From: Bradyrhizobium liaoningense
GTDB lineage: Bacteria; Pseudomonadota; Alphaproteobacteria; Rhizobiales; Xanthobacteraceae
Assembly (NCBI RefSeq): GCF_018130825.1
Contig: NZ_JAFCJS010000002.1
Coordinates: forward strand, 434,001-498,000
Direction of reading: 5' to 3'
Length of the DNA stretch: 64,000 nucleotides
Part shown: in pieces, positions 55,149 through 63,421 of the stretch
Position numbering within the stretch: the first letter of the stretch is position 1
How the letters are laid out: each line of letters begins with the position of its first letter
Made by a program: the position numbers and the translations under genes
Notes under the pieces: model-generated
What the model saw: the letters and a program-made list of their open reading frames with translations, nothing else
The model's database searches: none
Told to the model about the DNA's origin: nothing

Positions 55149-56806
55149 CCGGACCACAAACTCCGCTGGACGGCGTCGATTACACCGACGCCGGAACCGC
55201 AGCTCGATATTTTGAAGGCGGCGCCTGGATCAATCAAAGAATCGATCAGCAGCTTAAGATCAGTCGTGACCGATACGGCGACAAGCCGGCGTTCATCTGC
55301 GATGACGCCGTACTGACGTTTGGAGAGCTTGATCGGCGCACGGACGCTCTGGCTCGCGGCTTGCGGCATCAAGGTCTTAGGGTGAACGACCGCGCCCTGT
55401 TCCAGATGGGCACGACCATCGATACGGCAGTCGCTTTCCTCGGTTGCCTGAAAGCCGGCGTGATCCCCGTTTGCGCGATCCCGCAATATCGCGAACTGGA
55501 GATGCACAAGCTCGCGGACTTAACTTGTCCGTCCGCATATTTTGTGCAGAAGGATGGCGGCTCGTTCGATCTGGTCGAGTTTGCGAAGAAGGTCGCAAAC
55601 GAAAAATCGATCAAGCACGTCTTCGTTTCCGGAGACAAGACCGCAGTTGGCGTATTCGAACTCAGTGACCTGATCGCGACCAACGTAGGGCAGGCGCCGC
55701 AATTATCCTCTTCCAGTGAAGACGTTGCGGTTCTGCAGCTTTCCGGCGGCTCGACGGGAGTGCCCAAGATCATTCCGCGCTTCCATGCGGAATACATGGG
55801 CCATGTACGCCTGTGGTGCGACAGATACGCAATGACGCCCGACGCCATCGGAATATGGGCGCTGCCCCTGATGCACAATGCCGGAATGATGTTTGCGCTG
55901 CTGCGAACGGTGATTTACGGGTCCACGACCGTATTGATGTCGCGTTGGGACCCCATACGCTTCTTTACCTTGATCGAGCGATGGCGGGTAAGCCATGCGT
56001 TCACGATTGGTCCGCACGCACCGGCAATAGCTGCCTTCAAGGAGATCGACAAATTCGACCTTTCTTCGCTGAGCTTCTTCTTCACCCTGCAGGGAGCCGC
56101 AGCGATCGAGCATGCCACGAAAGTTCCCGCAACCAACATGTTCGGCATCACAGAGGGACTCGTGCTTACAGGCGAGCCCGATGATCCTCGCTCCTTGCGA
56201 CATGAGACGGTCGGCAGTCCGTGTTCGGAGCTCGACGAGGTCCGATTGCTCCACCCGGATTCTGAAGAAGATGTGGCTGACGGCGAGCTCGGCGAACTTT
56301 GCTTCAAGGGCCCTTCTTCGCTAAGAGGTTACTTCGCGGCACCCGCCTTGTCTGCCGAATGCCTGACCAGCGACGGCTTCTTCAGATCCGCTGATCTGAT
56401 GCGGCGCGTCCGCATCGACGACCGCACGGCGTACATGTTCGAAGGCCGTGCACGCGACAATATCAACCGTGGAGGCGAGAAATTCGGCACCGAGGATATT
56501 GAGCGGCTGCTTGCGCTGCATCCGGACATCGCCGATGGCAAAGTGGTCTCGATGCCAGATCCGCTTTACGGCGAGAAGGCATGCGCATTCCTAATACCCA
56601 GGCCGGGCCAACCGCTTCCCTCGGTCATCGAGCTCGGAACCTTCCTGCTTGCAAAGGGGCTCGCCAAATTCAAACTGCCTGAGCGGATCGAGCCCACCGA
56701 GGCATTTCCAACCACACGAGTTGGAAAATTGGACCGCGCGGCATTGCGAGCTCTTATCGCTGAGAAAATCCGTCAAGAGACGGGCCAACAATCAAGATCG
56801 TCGTGA
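55145..56806 (+). CDS. Aryl-CoA ligase (salicylate/hydroxybenzoate type)
   Basis: The GTG at 55145 overlaps the preceding stop codon (GTGA) and gives 553 residues. The ATP loop VLQLSGGSTGVPKIIPR is the form seen in 2,3-dihydroxybenzoate-AMP ligases (EntE/DhbE) and salicylate-CoA ligases, which marks a small hydroxyaryl acid as substrate. Other motifs: NMFGITEGLV, GFFRSADLMRR, INRGGEKFGTEDIE and the C-terminal Lys in TTRVGKLDR. No carrier-protein or siderophore gene is nearby, so CoA ligation for degradation is more likely than siderophore synthesis. Confidence 0.86.
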   Translation: MTGPQTPLDGVDYTDAGTAARYFEGGAWINQRIDQQLKISRDRYGDKPAFICDDAVLTFGELDRRTDALARGLRHQGLRVNDRALFQMGTTIDTAVAFLGCLKAGVIPVCAIPQYRELEMHKLADLTCPSAYFVQKDGGSFDLVEFAKKVANEKSIKHVFVSGDKTAVGVFELSDLIATNVGQAPQLSSSSEDVAVLQLSGGSTGVPKIIPRFHAEYMGHVRLWCDRYAMTPDAIGIWALPLMHNAGMMFALLRTVIYGSTTVLMSRWDPIRFFTLIERWRVSHAFTIGPHAPAIAAFKEIDKFDLSSLSFFFTLQGAAAIEHATKVPATNMFGITEGLVLTGEPDDPRSLRHETVGSPCSELDEVRLLHPDSEEDVADGELGELCFKGPSSLRGYFAAPALSAECLTSDGFFRSADLMRRVRIDDRTAYMFEGRARDNINRGGEKFGTEDIERLLALHPDIADGKVVSMPDPLYGEKACAFLIPRPGQPLPSVIELGTFLLAKGLAKFKLPERIEPTEAFPTTRVGKLDRAALRALIAEKIRQETGQQSRSS

Positions 56807-56818
56807 GAGGAACGAGAC

Positions 56819-57868
56819 ATGCATGACCAACAACCCCGGCGGAATAGCGTCGACCGAAGCGAGTTTTACAAGGAGCTCGATTCCCTCAACCTGGCTCCGC
56901 TATGGGAGGTGCTGAAAGGTCTCGTTCCCGCCGACCCGCGCCCCGTTGCTGCGCCTTACGCCTGGCACTGGACGACGGTACGCCGGCAGCTGTTGGCCGC
57001 GGGCGCATCGATTAGCGCGGAAGAGGCAGAGCGTCGGGTCCTTGTTCTTGAGAACCCGAAGTTGAAGGGCAAGTCCCAAATCACAGACACGCTCTACGCC
57101 GGCCTGCAGCTCATTCTGCCCGGAGAGGTGGCGCCGGCCCATCGGCATACGCAATCCGCGCTTCGTTTTGTTCTGGAAGGCGCAGGTGGCTACACTGCCG
57201 TCGACGGCGAGCGAACGACCATGCAGCGCGGCGACTTGATCCTCACTCCGTTCTGGACCTGGCATGATCATGGACATGATGGAGAAGGTCCCGTTATCTG
57301 GATGGATTGTCTTGACGTACCCCTGGTAGGCTTTCTGAAGACCGGCTTCCGGGAGGAACATGCCGCCACTGCGCAGACCATGTCTCGCCCCGAGGGCTAC
57401 TCCGCAGCTCGGTACGGAAGCGGCCTGCTTCCGGTGGGGCAACAGTTCGGATCCCTGACGTCGCCAGTATTCAACTATCCCTACTCAAGAACGAGAGAGG
57501 CGTTGCATCGGCTCGCGCAGACGCAAGAAATCGACCCTCATTTCGGCATCTGCCTGCGATATGTAAATCCGGTGAATGGCGATTGGGTGATGCCCACTCT
57601 TGGACCCAGCATGAGGCTGCTCCCGGAAGGCTTCTCAACCTCAGGATACCGCTCTACGGACAGCGCAGTGTTCGTCTTGCTCGAAGGAGAGGCCAGCATA
57701 GAGATCCAGGACCAGCCGCCGATCACAATGCACGCCAACGACGTCTTTGCGATGCCTGGATGGAGCTCGTATCGAATTCAAGCATTGAAAGGCGATTGCG
57801 TCCTGTTCTCATTCTCGGACCGCCCTGTTCACGAGAAGCTCGGACTGTTCCGAGAGGAGAAGCAATGA
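56819..57868 (+). CDS. Gentisate 1,2-dioxygenase
   Basis: The 349-residue bicupin has the Fe(II) ligands His108 and His110 (APAHRHTQSALRFVLEG) and His149 (FWTWHDHG) in the first cupin, and the second cupin VFVLLEGEASIEIQDQPP without the metal set, as in known gentisate dioxygenases. Segments LYAGLQLILPGE and GYTAVDGERTTMQRGDLILTP are diagnostic. It opens gentisate to maleylpyruvate. It starts 12 bases after the ligase gene. Confidence 0.92.
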   Translation: MHDQQPRRNSVDRSEFYKELDSLNLAPLWEVLKGLVPADPRPVAAPYAWHWTTVRRQLLAAGASISAEEAERRVLVLENPKLKGKSQITDTLYAGLQLILPGEVAPAHRHTQSALRFVLEGAGGYTAVDGERTTMQRGDLILTPFWTWHDHGHDGEGPVIWMDCLDVPLVGFLKTGFREEHAATAQTMSRPEGYSAARYGSGLLPVGQQFGSLTSPVFNYPYSRTREALHRLAQTQEIDPHFGICLRYVNPVNGDWVMPTLGPSMRLLPEGFSTSGYRSTDSAVFVLLEGEASIEIQDQPPITMHANDVFAMPGWSSYRIQALKGDCVLFSFSDRPVHEKLGLFREEKQ

Positions 57869-57952
57869 ATAACAAGAAGCCGTTCCGCTCCTTCCAAGAG
57901 GCGAACGCGACTTGCGTCGCCTCCGCCCCAGGAATATTGTGCGGCTTTTCAA

Positions 57953-58441
57953 ATGTCACACATGAAGAAACTCAGCTACTCGCTGGAAGAGCGCATACCC
58001 TATCTCACAAATCGAGTAGCCTCGGCCATCAACGAGCTGTTCTCGCTGGATTTGGCTGAACACAACCTGTCAATTGCGCATTGGCGGGTTCTGTCGGTGC
58101 TGCACGACGCCGGCGATCAAAAACTGATCGATCTATCGATTCACACCAGTATCGATGCATCGACACTTTCGCGTCTGACAGAGGGCATGCAGCGGCGTCG
58201 GCTCATCGGGAAAAAGCGGTCCAAGCAAAGCAAACGGGAGATCACCGTCTCCTTGGCCGATCGCGGGCGAGAACTCGTTGCGGCTCTCACACCTAAAGCC
58301 CTAGGCTATGAGGAAATGATTCTCGCAGGCTTGCCGGAGAAAGACGTCGACACCACACGCAAAACGCTGCGTCTGATGTATCAGCGAGTGATGGACTTCA
58401 AGAGCACAAGACGAGGCCGTGGGATCGAAGCAGGACCGTAG
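57953..58441 (+). CDS. MarR-family transcription regulator
   Basis: The 162-residue protein has the MarR winged helix: LSIAHWRVLSVLHDAGDQKLIDLSIHTSIDASTLSRLTEGMQRRRLIGKKRS, then the wing SKREITVSLADRG. It lies downstream of gentisate dioxygenase in the same direction and probably controls the divergent operons at 53.8 kb. An internal ATG at 57962 is an alternative start. The 90 bases before it hold no credible gene. Confidence 0.85.
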   Translation: MSHMKKLSYSLEERIPYLTNRVASAINELFSLDLAEHNLSIAHWRVLSVLHDAGDQKLIDLSIHTSIDASTLSRLTEGMQRRRLIGKKRSKQSKREITVSLADRGRELVAALTPKALGYEEMILAGLPEKDVDTTRKTLRLMYQRVMDFKSTRRGRGIEAGP

Positions 58442-58813
58442 AGAGGTTCACAATGCGGTGCGCTCAACCTGCGTGCAGATCCCCCCAATTTGAGGCGATG
58501 AACGCCTTGCCCTTGGGCAGTCCTTAGGTCCGGATTCGAACCGCCCCGATTCGCGCCATCACGACGGCTTCGCTCGCGGGAGTGATCACCTAGCGCTGAT
58601 CCACACCAGCGCGTCACGACGAAATTTTGCCCTTCCAATGATGGCGGATGGAACCGAGGGCCATAGGAAGGCTCGGCCAATATCTACCACGTGATCTCCC
58701 CATACCCCGCTCTCCTCTCGATCCGCTGCAACGACGATAGGTTCACGCGCACCCGCGCGGAATAAATTTCGCTAGATGCGAAATAGAACCCCACCGCTAG
58801 TCAATTGCACAAT
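58442..58813. other. Stretch without recognisable genes
   Basis: About 370 bases lie between the MarR gene and the RpiR operator. Both strands have only weak frames. Confidence 0.3.
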
Positions 58814-58840
58814 TGTTGCAGTGTTGCTCCTACTGCAACA
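58814..58840. promoter_or_regulatory. Inverted repeat before the RpiR gene
   Basis: TGTTGCAGT (58814-58822) and ACTGCAACA (58832-58840) form perfect 9-bp arms around a 9-base spacer, and TTGCA repeats again at 58845-58849. The site is 40 bases before the RpiR start and is probably its own operator. Confidence 0.55.
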
Positions 58841-58879
58841 TCCGTTGCATCTGTCGAAAATTCGTGATATTCACAGGAA

Positions 58880-59770
58880 ATGCAACGTGGTCCACTGACC
58901 GACCAGATCATCGTGGCGCTTCCGTCGATGTCGCCGCAATTGCGGGCGGCCGCGCGATTTGTGCTCGACCGCCCCAACGAGGTCGCCCTGCTGTCTATGC
59001 GAGAGCAGGCGAGGCAAGCGGGCGTGCAGCCGCACACCATGACGCGCTTGGCTCAACGGCTCGGCTTATCCGGGTTCGACGAAATCAAGGCTCTTTATCA
59101 AGAGTCCGTTCGCGTGGGTGCCCTCGGCTTTTCCGAAAAGGCGGGGGCGCAGATGCAGAGTCAACGCTTCAAGGGCGAGCGAGCGCTCGCCGCGGAAATT
59201 GCGGTAACGATTGGCCACCAAATCGCAAGACTCGCCGAGCCTGAGATGCTGGATCGCTTTGTGGCCATTGCAGATCTCTTAGAATCGGCCGAGCGGATTC
59301 TCTGCTTGGGTCTTCGAACCTGCCATGCTGTCGTCGCGCAGTTCGCCTACGTTATGGGGTTTCTTGGTGAGCGCACTGTTCTGCTCGACGCTGCGGCCGG
59401 GATCGGTCTCGACCCGCTTCAATCCGTCACAAGTCGAGATGTTCTGATCGCCGTCAGCGTTGCGCCTTACGCACGCGCCACGGTTGAAGCGGTCCAGTAC
59501 GCGGCCGACAAAAACGTACCTATTGTCGCGATTACCGATAGCTTTGTCTCGCCACTTGCCGCGTTGGCACGCGAAACGATCCTCGTTCCGACGGAAAGCC
59601 CTTCGTTCTACCACACCATTGCTCCAGCCTTCGTCGTCGGCGAGGTGTTGGCCGCGCTCATGGCTGGTCGCGGAGGCGAGAAATCCCTCGCGGCGATCCG
59701 GCGCAGAGAGGCCCAAATGGAGGCGTTCGGTGTCCATTGGCGTCACCCTCGGACGAGAGTTGCGCCATGA
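58880..59770 (+). CDS. MurR/RpiR-family regulator with SIS domain
   Basis: The 296-residue protein follows AGGA. The N-terminal HTH (PQLRAAARFVLDRPNEVALLSMREQARQAGVQPHTMTRLAQRLGLSGFDEIKALY) is that of RpiR. The C-terminal SIS domain (AERILCLGLRTCHAVVAQFAYVMGFLG ... VLIAVSVAPYARATVEAVQYAADKNVPIVAITD) binds a phosphosugar-like or amino-acid-derived ligand. It is followed by an aminotransferase and an amino-acid binding protein, so it probably senses an amino compound. Confidence 0.88.
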   Translation: MQRGPLTDQIIVALPSMSPQLRAAARFVLDRPNEVALLSMREQARQAGVQPHTMTRLAQRLGLSGFDEIKALYQESVRVGALGFSEKAGAQMQSQRFKGERALAAEIAVTIGHQIARLAEPEMLDRFVAIADLLESAERILCLGLRTCHAVVAQFAYVMGFLGERTVLLDAAAGIGLDPLQSVTSRDVLIAVSVAPYARATVEAVQYAADKNVPIVAITDSFVSPLAALARETILVPTESPSFYHTIAPAFVVGEVLAALMAGRGGEKSLAAIRRREAQMEAFGVHWRHPRTRVAP

Positions 59771-59822
59771 GCATTCGCCGCACCGCCGCGTCTTCTATCG
59801 ATAGAAACTCCAGGTGATCAGC

Positions 59823-61133
59823 ATGCCTTATCCAGATCCGGCTTCCCGTTCTCGGGCGATGTTTGATCGAGCCAAAGCCAGCCTTCCGGGCGGTAATACA
59901 CGCACCACAGTTTACATGAAGCCGTACCAAATCTATGCCTCACATGGGGAAGGTTGCCGCGTCTTCGACATTGATGGCATGGCCCGGATCGACTGCATCA
60001 ATAACTTCACTTCGCTCATACACGGCCACGCGCATCCGGTCATCGTAGAAGCAACTTGCCGTCAGATGAGGCTCGGCTCAGCGCCGGGCTTGCCGACCGA
60101 ATCGGAGGTTGTGCTCGCCGAAATCCTAGCGGGACGTGTCTCCTCAGTTGATCAGACCCGCTTCAGCAATTCTGGCACCGAAGCCGTAATGATGGCACTC
60201 AAAGCAGCACGTGCCTTTACGAACCGGGCGAAGATCGCCAAGGTCGAAGGTGCCTATCACGGCTCCTATGACTACGCCGAGGTCAGTCTCGAGACGAAGC
60301 CGGAGCATTGGCATCAAGGGCCCCCGCTGTCGGTAGCCTACGCCAAAGGAACGCCGCCGGGCGTACTCGACGATGTCGTCACCATTCCGTTCAATGATGT
60401 CGATGGCGCCGTGAGTATTATCCGGGCCCACGGCGCCGACCTCGCCTGTGTTCTGGTTGACCCGATGCCGAACAGGGCGGGCTTGGTTCCGGCCGACAGG
60501 GCCTATATCCAGGCGCTTCGCGAGGTAACGCGCGAGGTCGGCGCGCTCCTCGTCTTCGACGAAGTGATCTCGTTCCGACTGAGCCACGGCGGCGCACAGC
60601 CAATTTGGGGGGTGGAAGCGGATCTGACGACATTTGGCAAAGTGATTGGCGGCGGGCTGCCCGTCGGGGCCACAGGCGGGCGGTCAGAAGTCATGGCGGT
60701 CTTCGATCCAACCGAGGGCAAGCCAGCGCTTCCGGCCGGCGGGACTTTCTCCGCAAACCCGCTGACCATGGTAGGCGGCATCACGGCTCTGAAGCTTCTC
60801 GATGCCACTGCTTTCGGGCGGCTCGACGAAATCGGCGAACGAGTACGTCGGGGCATCAGCGAAATCTTCGCTCGGCAAGGCGTCCCGGGCGGCGCCGTCG
60901 GTTTGGGATCGCTTCTGAAAATTCACTTCACGGAGAAGCCCGTGCGCGACTATCGATCTGCCCAACCAAATGCAGCCGAAGCCGCACGAGCGGCGGCCTT
61001 CTTCAAGGCATTGCTCAACGAGGGCGTTCTCATGGCCGGCTACGGACTGATGGCCTTGTCGACGCCAATGACCGACGACGACGTGGCTCAGATATTGGAC
61101 GGTGTCTCGACAGCTTTGGCAAAGACCGCCTAG
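59823..61133 (+). CDS. Class III aminotransferase, glutamate-1-semialdehyde aminomutase-like
   Basis: The ATG at 59823, with AGGTGA five bases upstream, gives 436 residues. PLP-enzyme landmarks: GGNTRTTVYMKPYQIYASHGEG, RFSNSGTEAVMMALKAARAFT (phosphate loop), VEGAYHGSYDYAEV, LLVFDEVISFRLSHGG (cofactor Asp) and TTFGKVIGGGLPVGATGG (Schiff-base Lys). It resembles HemL-type aminomutases, but catabolic members of this group work on other omega- or beta-amino acids. The adjacent RpiR regulator and binding protein point to amino-acid use rather than heme synthesis. Confidence 0.87.
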   Translation: MPYPDPASRSRAMFDRAKASLPGGNTRTTVYMKPYQIYASHGEGCRVFDIDGMARIDCINNFTSLIHGHAHPVIVEATCRQMRLGSAPGLPTESEVVLAEILAGRVSSVDQTRFSNSGTEAVMMALKAARAFTNRAKIAKVEGAYHGSYDYAEVSLETKPEHWHQGPPLSVAYAKGTPPGVLDDVVTIPFNDVDGAVSIIRAHGADLACVLVDPMPNRAGLVPADRAYIQALREVTREVGALLVFDEVISFRLSHGGAQPIWGVEADLTTFGKVIGGGLPVGATGGRSEVMAVFDPTEGKPALPAGGTFSANPLTMVGGITALKLLDATAFGRLDEIGERVRRGISEIFARQGVPGGAVGLGSLLKIHFTEKPVRDYRSAQPNAAEAARAAAFFKALLNEGVLMAGYGLMALSTPMTDDDVAQILDGVSTALAKTA

Positions 61134-61178
61134 TGCCATCGCAAATCCTAGGGGCGGCCCTTCAGCACGGAGTACCTT

Positions 61179-62072
61179 ATGCGTAAGTATCTGACGTCTT
61201 GCCTGCTTGTTCTGTCTTGTACCCTCTCAGGTGCAGCTTCCGGACAAGACTTGACCGGCACGCTCAAAAAGATCAAGGACGACGGGAAGATCGCCCTCGG
61301 AGTGAGGGAGTCGTCGATTCCGTTCTCTTATTATGATGGGGATCAAAAACCCGTCGGCTATGCCGTCGATATTTGCCGGAAAGTGGTCGAAGCCGTTAAA
61401 ACCCGAATAGGACTGGCTGACCTCAAGGTCGAATATGTGCCAGCTAACGCGAACAATCGCATACCTTTGATAAACAACGGTACGATGGATCTAGAGTGTG
61501 CCTCGACGAGCAATCTCAACGAACGCAAGAAGGTCGTCGCATTTTCGATCACGCATTTCGTGTCGAATATCCGGGCGCTCGTGCGAAAGGATGCGCCCTA
61601 CAAGAAACTCAGTGACCTGAGTGGAAAATCGATTGCGGTGATTCCAGGAATGACTGCCCTGCCAATGCTTCTGAAATACGCCACAGACAACAAAGTCAAC
61701 TTTAATCACATTGCCGGCAAAGACGTCGCTGAAGCGTTCCTGCTGTTTGAGACCGGCCGCGCGGACGCTTTCGTATTTGACGACGTGCTCATCGCATCCA
61801 TGGCCGCGAATAGCTCCAATCCTAACGGCTACAGGATGCTGGACGATACTCTAAGATCCGAGCCAAATGCGCTAATGATGCGCAAGGACGATGCACCCTT
61901 TAAGGATCTCGTTGACGCCACGATACTCGGCATGATCAAGAGCGGCGAACTTGAGAAGCTGTATGGTAAATGGTTCCTGCAACCGATTCCACCGCGGAAC
62001 ATCAATCTTGCCTTCCCTATCTCGAAGCAACTCCAGGAAGCCTTCGAAAAGCCAAACGATGATGGCATCTGA
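61179..62072 (+). CDS. Polar amino-acid ABC transporter binding protein (GltI-like)
   Basis: The 297-residue protein starts behind GGAG. It has a signal peptide (MRKYLTSCLLVLSCTLSGAASG) and the type II periplasmic fold of family 3 solute-binding proteins: IALGVRESSIPFSYYDGDQKPVGYAVDICRKV, IPLINNGTMDLECASTSNLNERKKVVAFS, FVFDDVLIASMAAN. This pattern fits glutamate/aspartate-binding GltI. No permease or ATPase genes follow; a hairpin ends the unit. It likely shares a permease encoded elsewhere. Confidence 0.88.
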   Translation: MRKYLTSCLLVLSCTLSGAASGQDLTGTLKKIKDDGKIALGVRESSIPFSYYDGDQKPVGYAVDICRKVVEAVKTRIGLADLKVEYVPANANNRIPLINNGTMDLECASTSNLNERKKVVAFSITHFVSNIRALVRKDAPYKKLSDLSGKSIAVIPGMTALPMLLKYATDNKVNFNHIAGKDVAEAFLLFETGRADAFVFDDVLIASMAANSSNPNGYRMLDDTLRSEPNALMMRKDDAPFKDLVDATILGMIKSGELEKLYGKWFLQPIPPRNINLAFPISKQLQEAFEKPNDDGI

Positions 62073-62084
62073 CCTGAGCAAGAA

Positions 62085-62110
62085 AGCCGGCGCTCTTTCG
62101 GGCGCCGGCT
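62085..62110 (+). terminator. Hairpin terminator after the binding-protein gene
   Basis: AGCCGGCGC and GCGCCGGCT form a perfect 9-bp stem with an 8-base loop, 13 bases after the stop codon at 62072. No T-run follows, so it may be a weak terminator or a 3'-end stabiliser. Confidence 0.6.
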
Positions 62111-62734
62111 AGGTCGAATGCCAGTTTGGGAGTACTTGACGAGCAATCACCGATTGCAGGATCGAACGCCGCTACTCCGGCACAACGGTCGCTTTCGATC
62201 TTCAAACCGGTTTAGAACTACTTGGAAGGCCCGATGAGGAAAGCTGATGATCCAGCCGCGGCCAACGAGCGCGTGAAGAATCACTTTTCCGAAATCCAGG
62301 TCCCGCCGTGCACCGCGATCGACGGTGAAAATTGAGAGAGCCTCGAACGGTCAAAATGCGTCTTAACATACTTCAGACCTGCCTTTGGGAAAGTGCGATT
62401 CGGAGCCGCATTGAACGCATTGGGCTTACGGAAGAATTGATTCAGCTTTAGAAGCGGGAAATAGAGTTCGACGGTCTGTCTGACGCACTCTACACCGATC
62501 CCTGCGTACGTTGTGAGGCATCGATGTTGTGGAAGTGCATGTTTGCATGCTGGCCAACGAGAATCTTGTCAGCGGTCGAGACCCCCCAGAACCTATCGTC
62601 GCGAAGCCAGCTCACTAAGAGACTGCTTCTCTACTCGAAAGGCTGGTCGAACATCTGCCCAGAAAGTCGCTGCCATTCTAGTGCCGGCGGCAATCGCGTC
62701 GGATTCTTGGAACGCCAGCTTGCGCTGTCGCTCG
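62111..62734. other. Stretch without recognisable genes
   Basis: About 620 bases lie between the terminator hairpin and the GGDEF remnant. Short frames show no family resemblance. Confidence 0.3.
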
Positions 62735-63265
62735 CGGCAGCATGAGCCTCCGAGCTAACCTTGTGCAGCACCGAGCTATTCCAAGTCTCCAGGATCGATC
62801 AGCTTACCGGTCTTCTGAAGCGCAGGGGATTTGGCGAAGCGGTAGCCAATGCGCTGACGAAAGCTTACGGCAATCAAATACCCGCTGTCGCATTGATGCT
62901 CGACATCGATCGGCTCAAACGAATCAACGATTAATATCGTCACGAATTGGGCGATGCAGTGCCCATCGAAATCAGCGAGGCACTTAATTCGTTGGCAAAG
63001 GAGCGCGGCCTCTTAATCGGAAGGCATGGGGGCGAAGAGTTCGCAGCTCTTTTGGTTGGTATATTTCCCGACAACGCGCTGCTTGTTGCTGAACAGTCGT
63101 GGCAAGCGTGCGCGGAGAGGGACGTTATGCGCAACGGTGCATTGAGAGGGGTGACTGGCCTCGCAATTGCCGAGGGAAACGAAGAACTGTCGAAGGTTCT
63201 TTGTCTCGTGGATGAATGCTCTTTACATGGCCGAGCGGGGGGCCGGACCTCGATTTGGGTGGGCT
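62735..63265 (+). pseudogene. Decayed diguanylate cyclase (second copy)
   Basis: Joined frames read SRIDQLTGLLKRRGFGEAV, AVALMLDIDRLKRIND, a stop codon at about 62932, then HELGDAVPIEISEALNSLAKERGLLIG, RHGGEEFAALLVG and EGNEELSKVL. This is closely similar to the intact cyclase at 10753-11544, including the GGEEF loop. Bases before it still match that gene around GGCAGCATGAGCCT but with a deletion, and the membrane part is gone. The stop, the deletion and a degraded end (ECSLHGRAGG in place of EALYRAKHGG) make it non-functional. Confidence 0.82.
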
Positions 63266-63373
63266 CGGCTTTTGCACAACACTCGCGCGATCCTATATTT
63301 GTGACCGTCCCCCTCTTCGAGCCACCGAGTACAGGCGACGTCGCTGACAATACTCTCGAGCCTAGTTGGGCTC

Positions 63374-63393
63374 GAGAGAGAGAGAGAGAGAGA
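63374..63393. repeat. GA dinucleotide microsatellite
   Basis: Ten GA units in a row lie between the cyclase remnant and the oxidoreductase gene. The run could vary in length by slippage; no gene is read through it with confidence. Confidence 0.8.
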
Positions 63394-63421
63394 TCATTGC
63401 TCGAAGCAACCTTCGCACGCA

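Noticed and set aside
55145..56806. Siderophore (2,3-dihydroxybenzoate) adenylation enzyme
   Set aside because: The ATP loop would fit, but there are no isochorismate, carrier-protein or NRPS genes, and gentisate dioxygenase follows directly.
57865..58059. A short gene starting in the gentisate dioxygenase stop codon (ATGA)
   Set aside because: The 64-codon frame overlaps the MarR gene and its sequence has no protein-like character.
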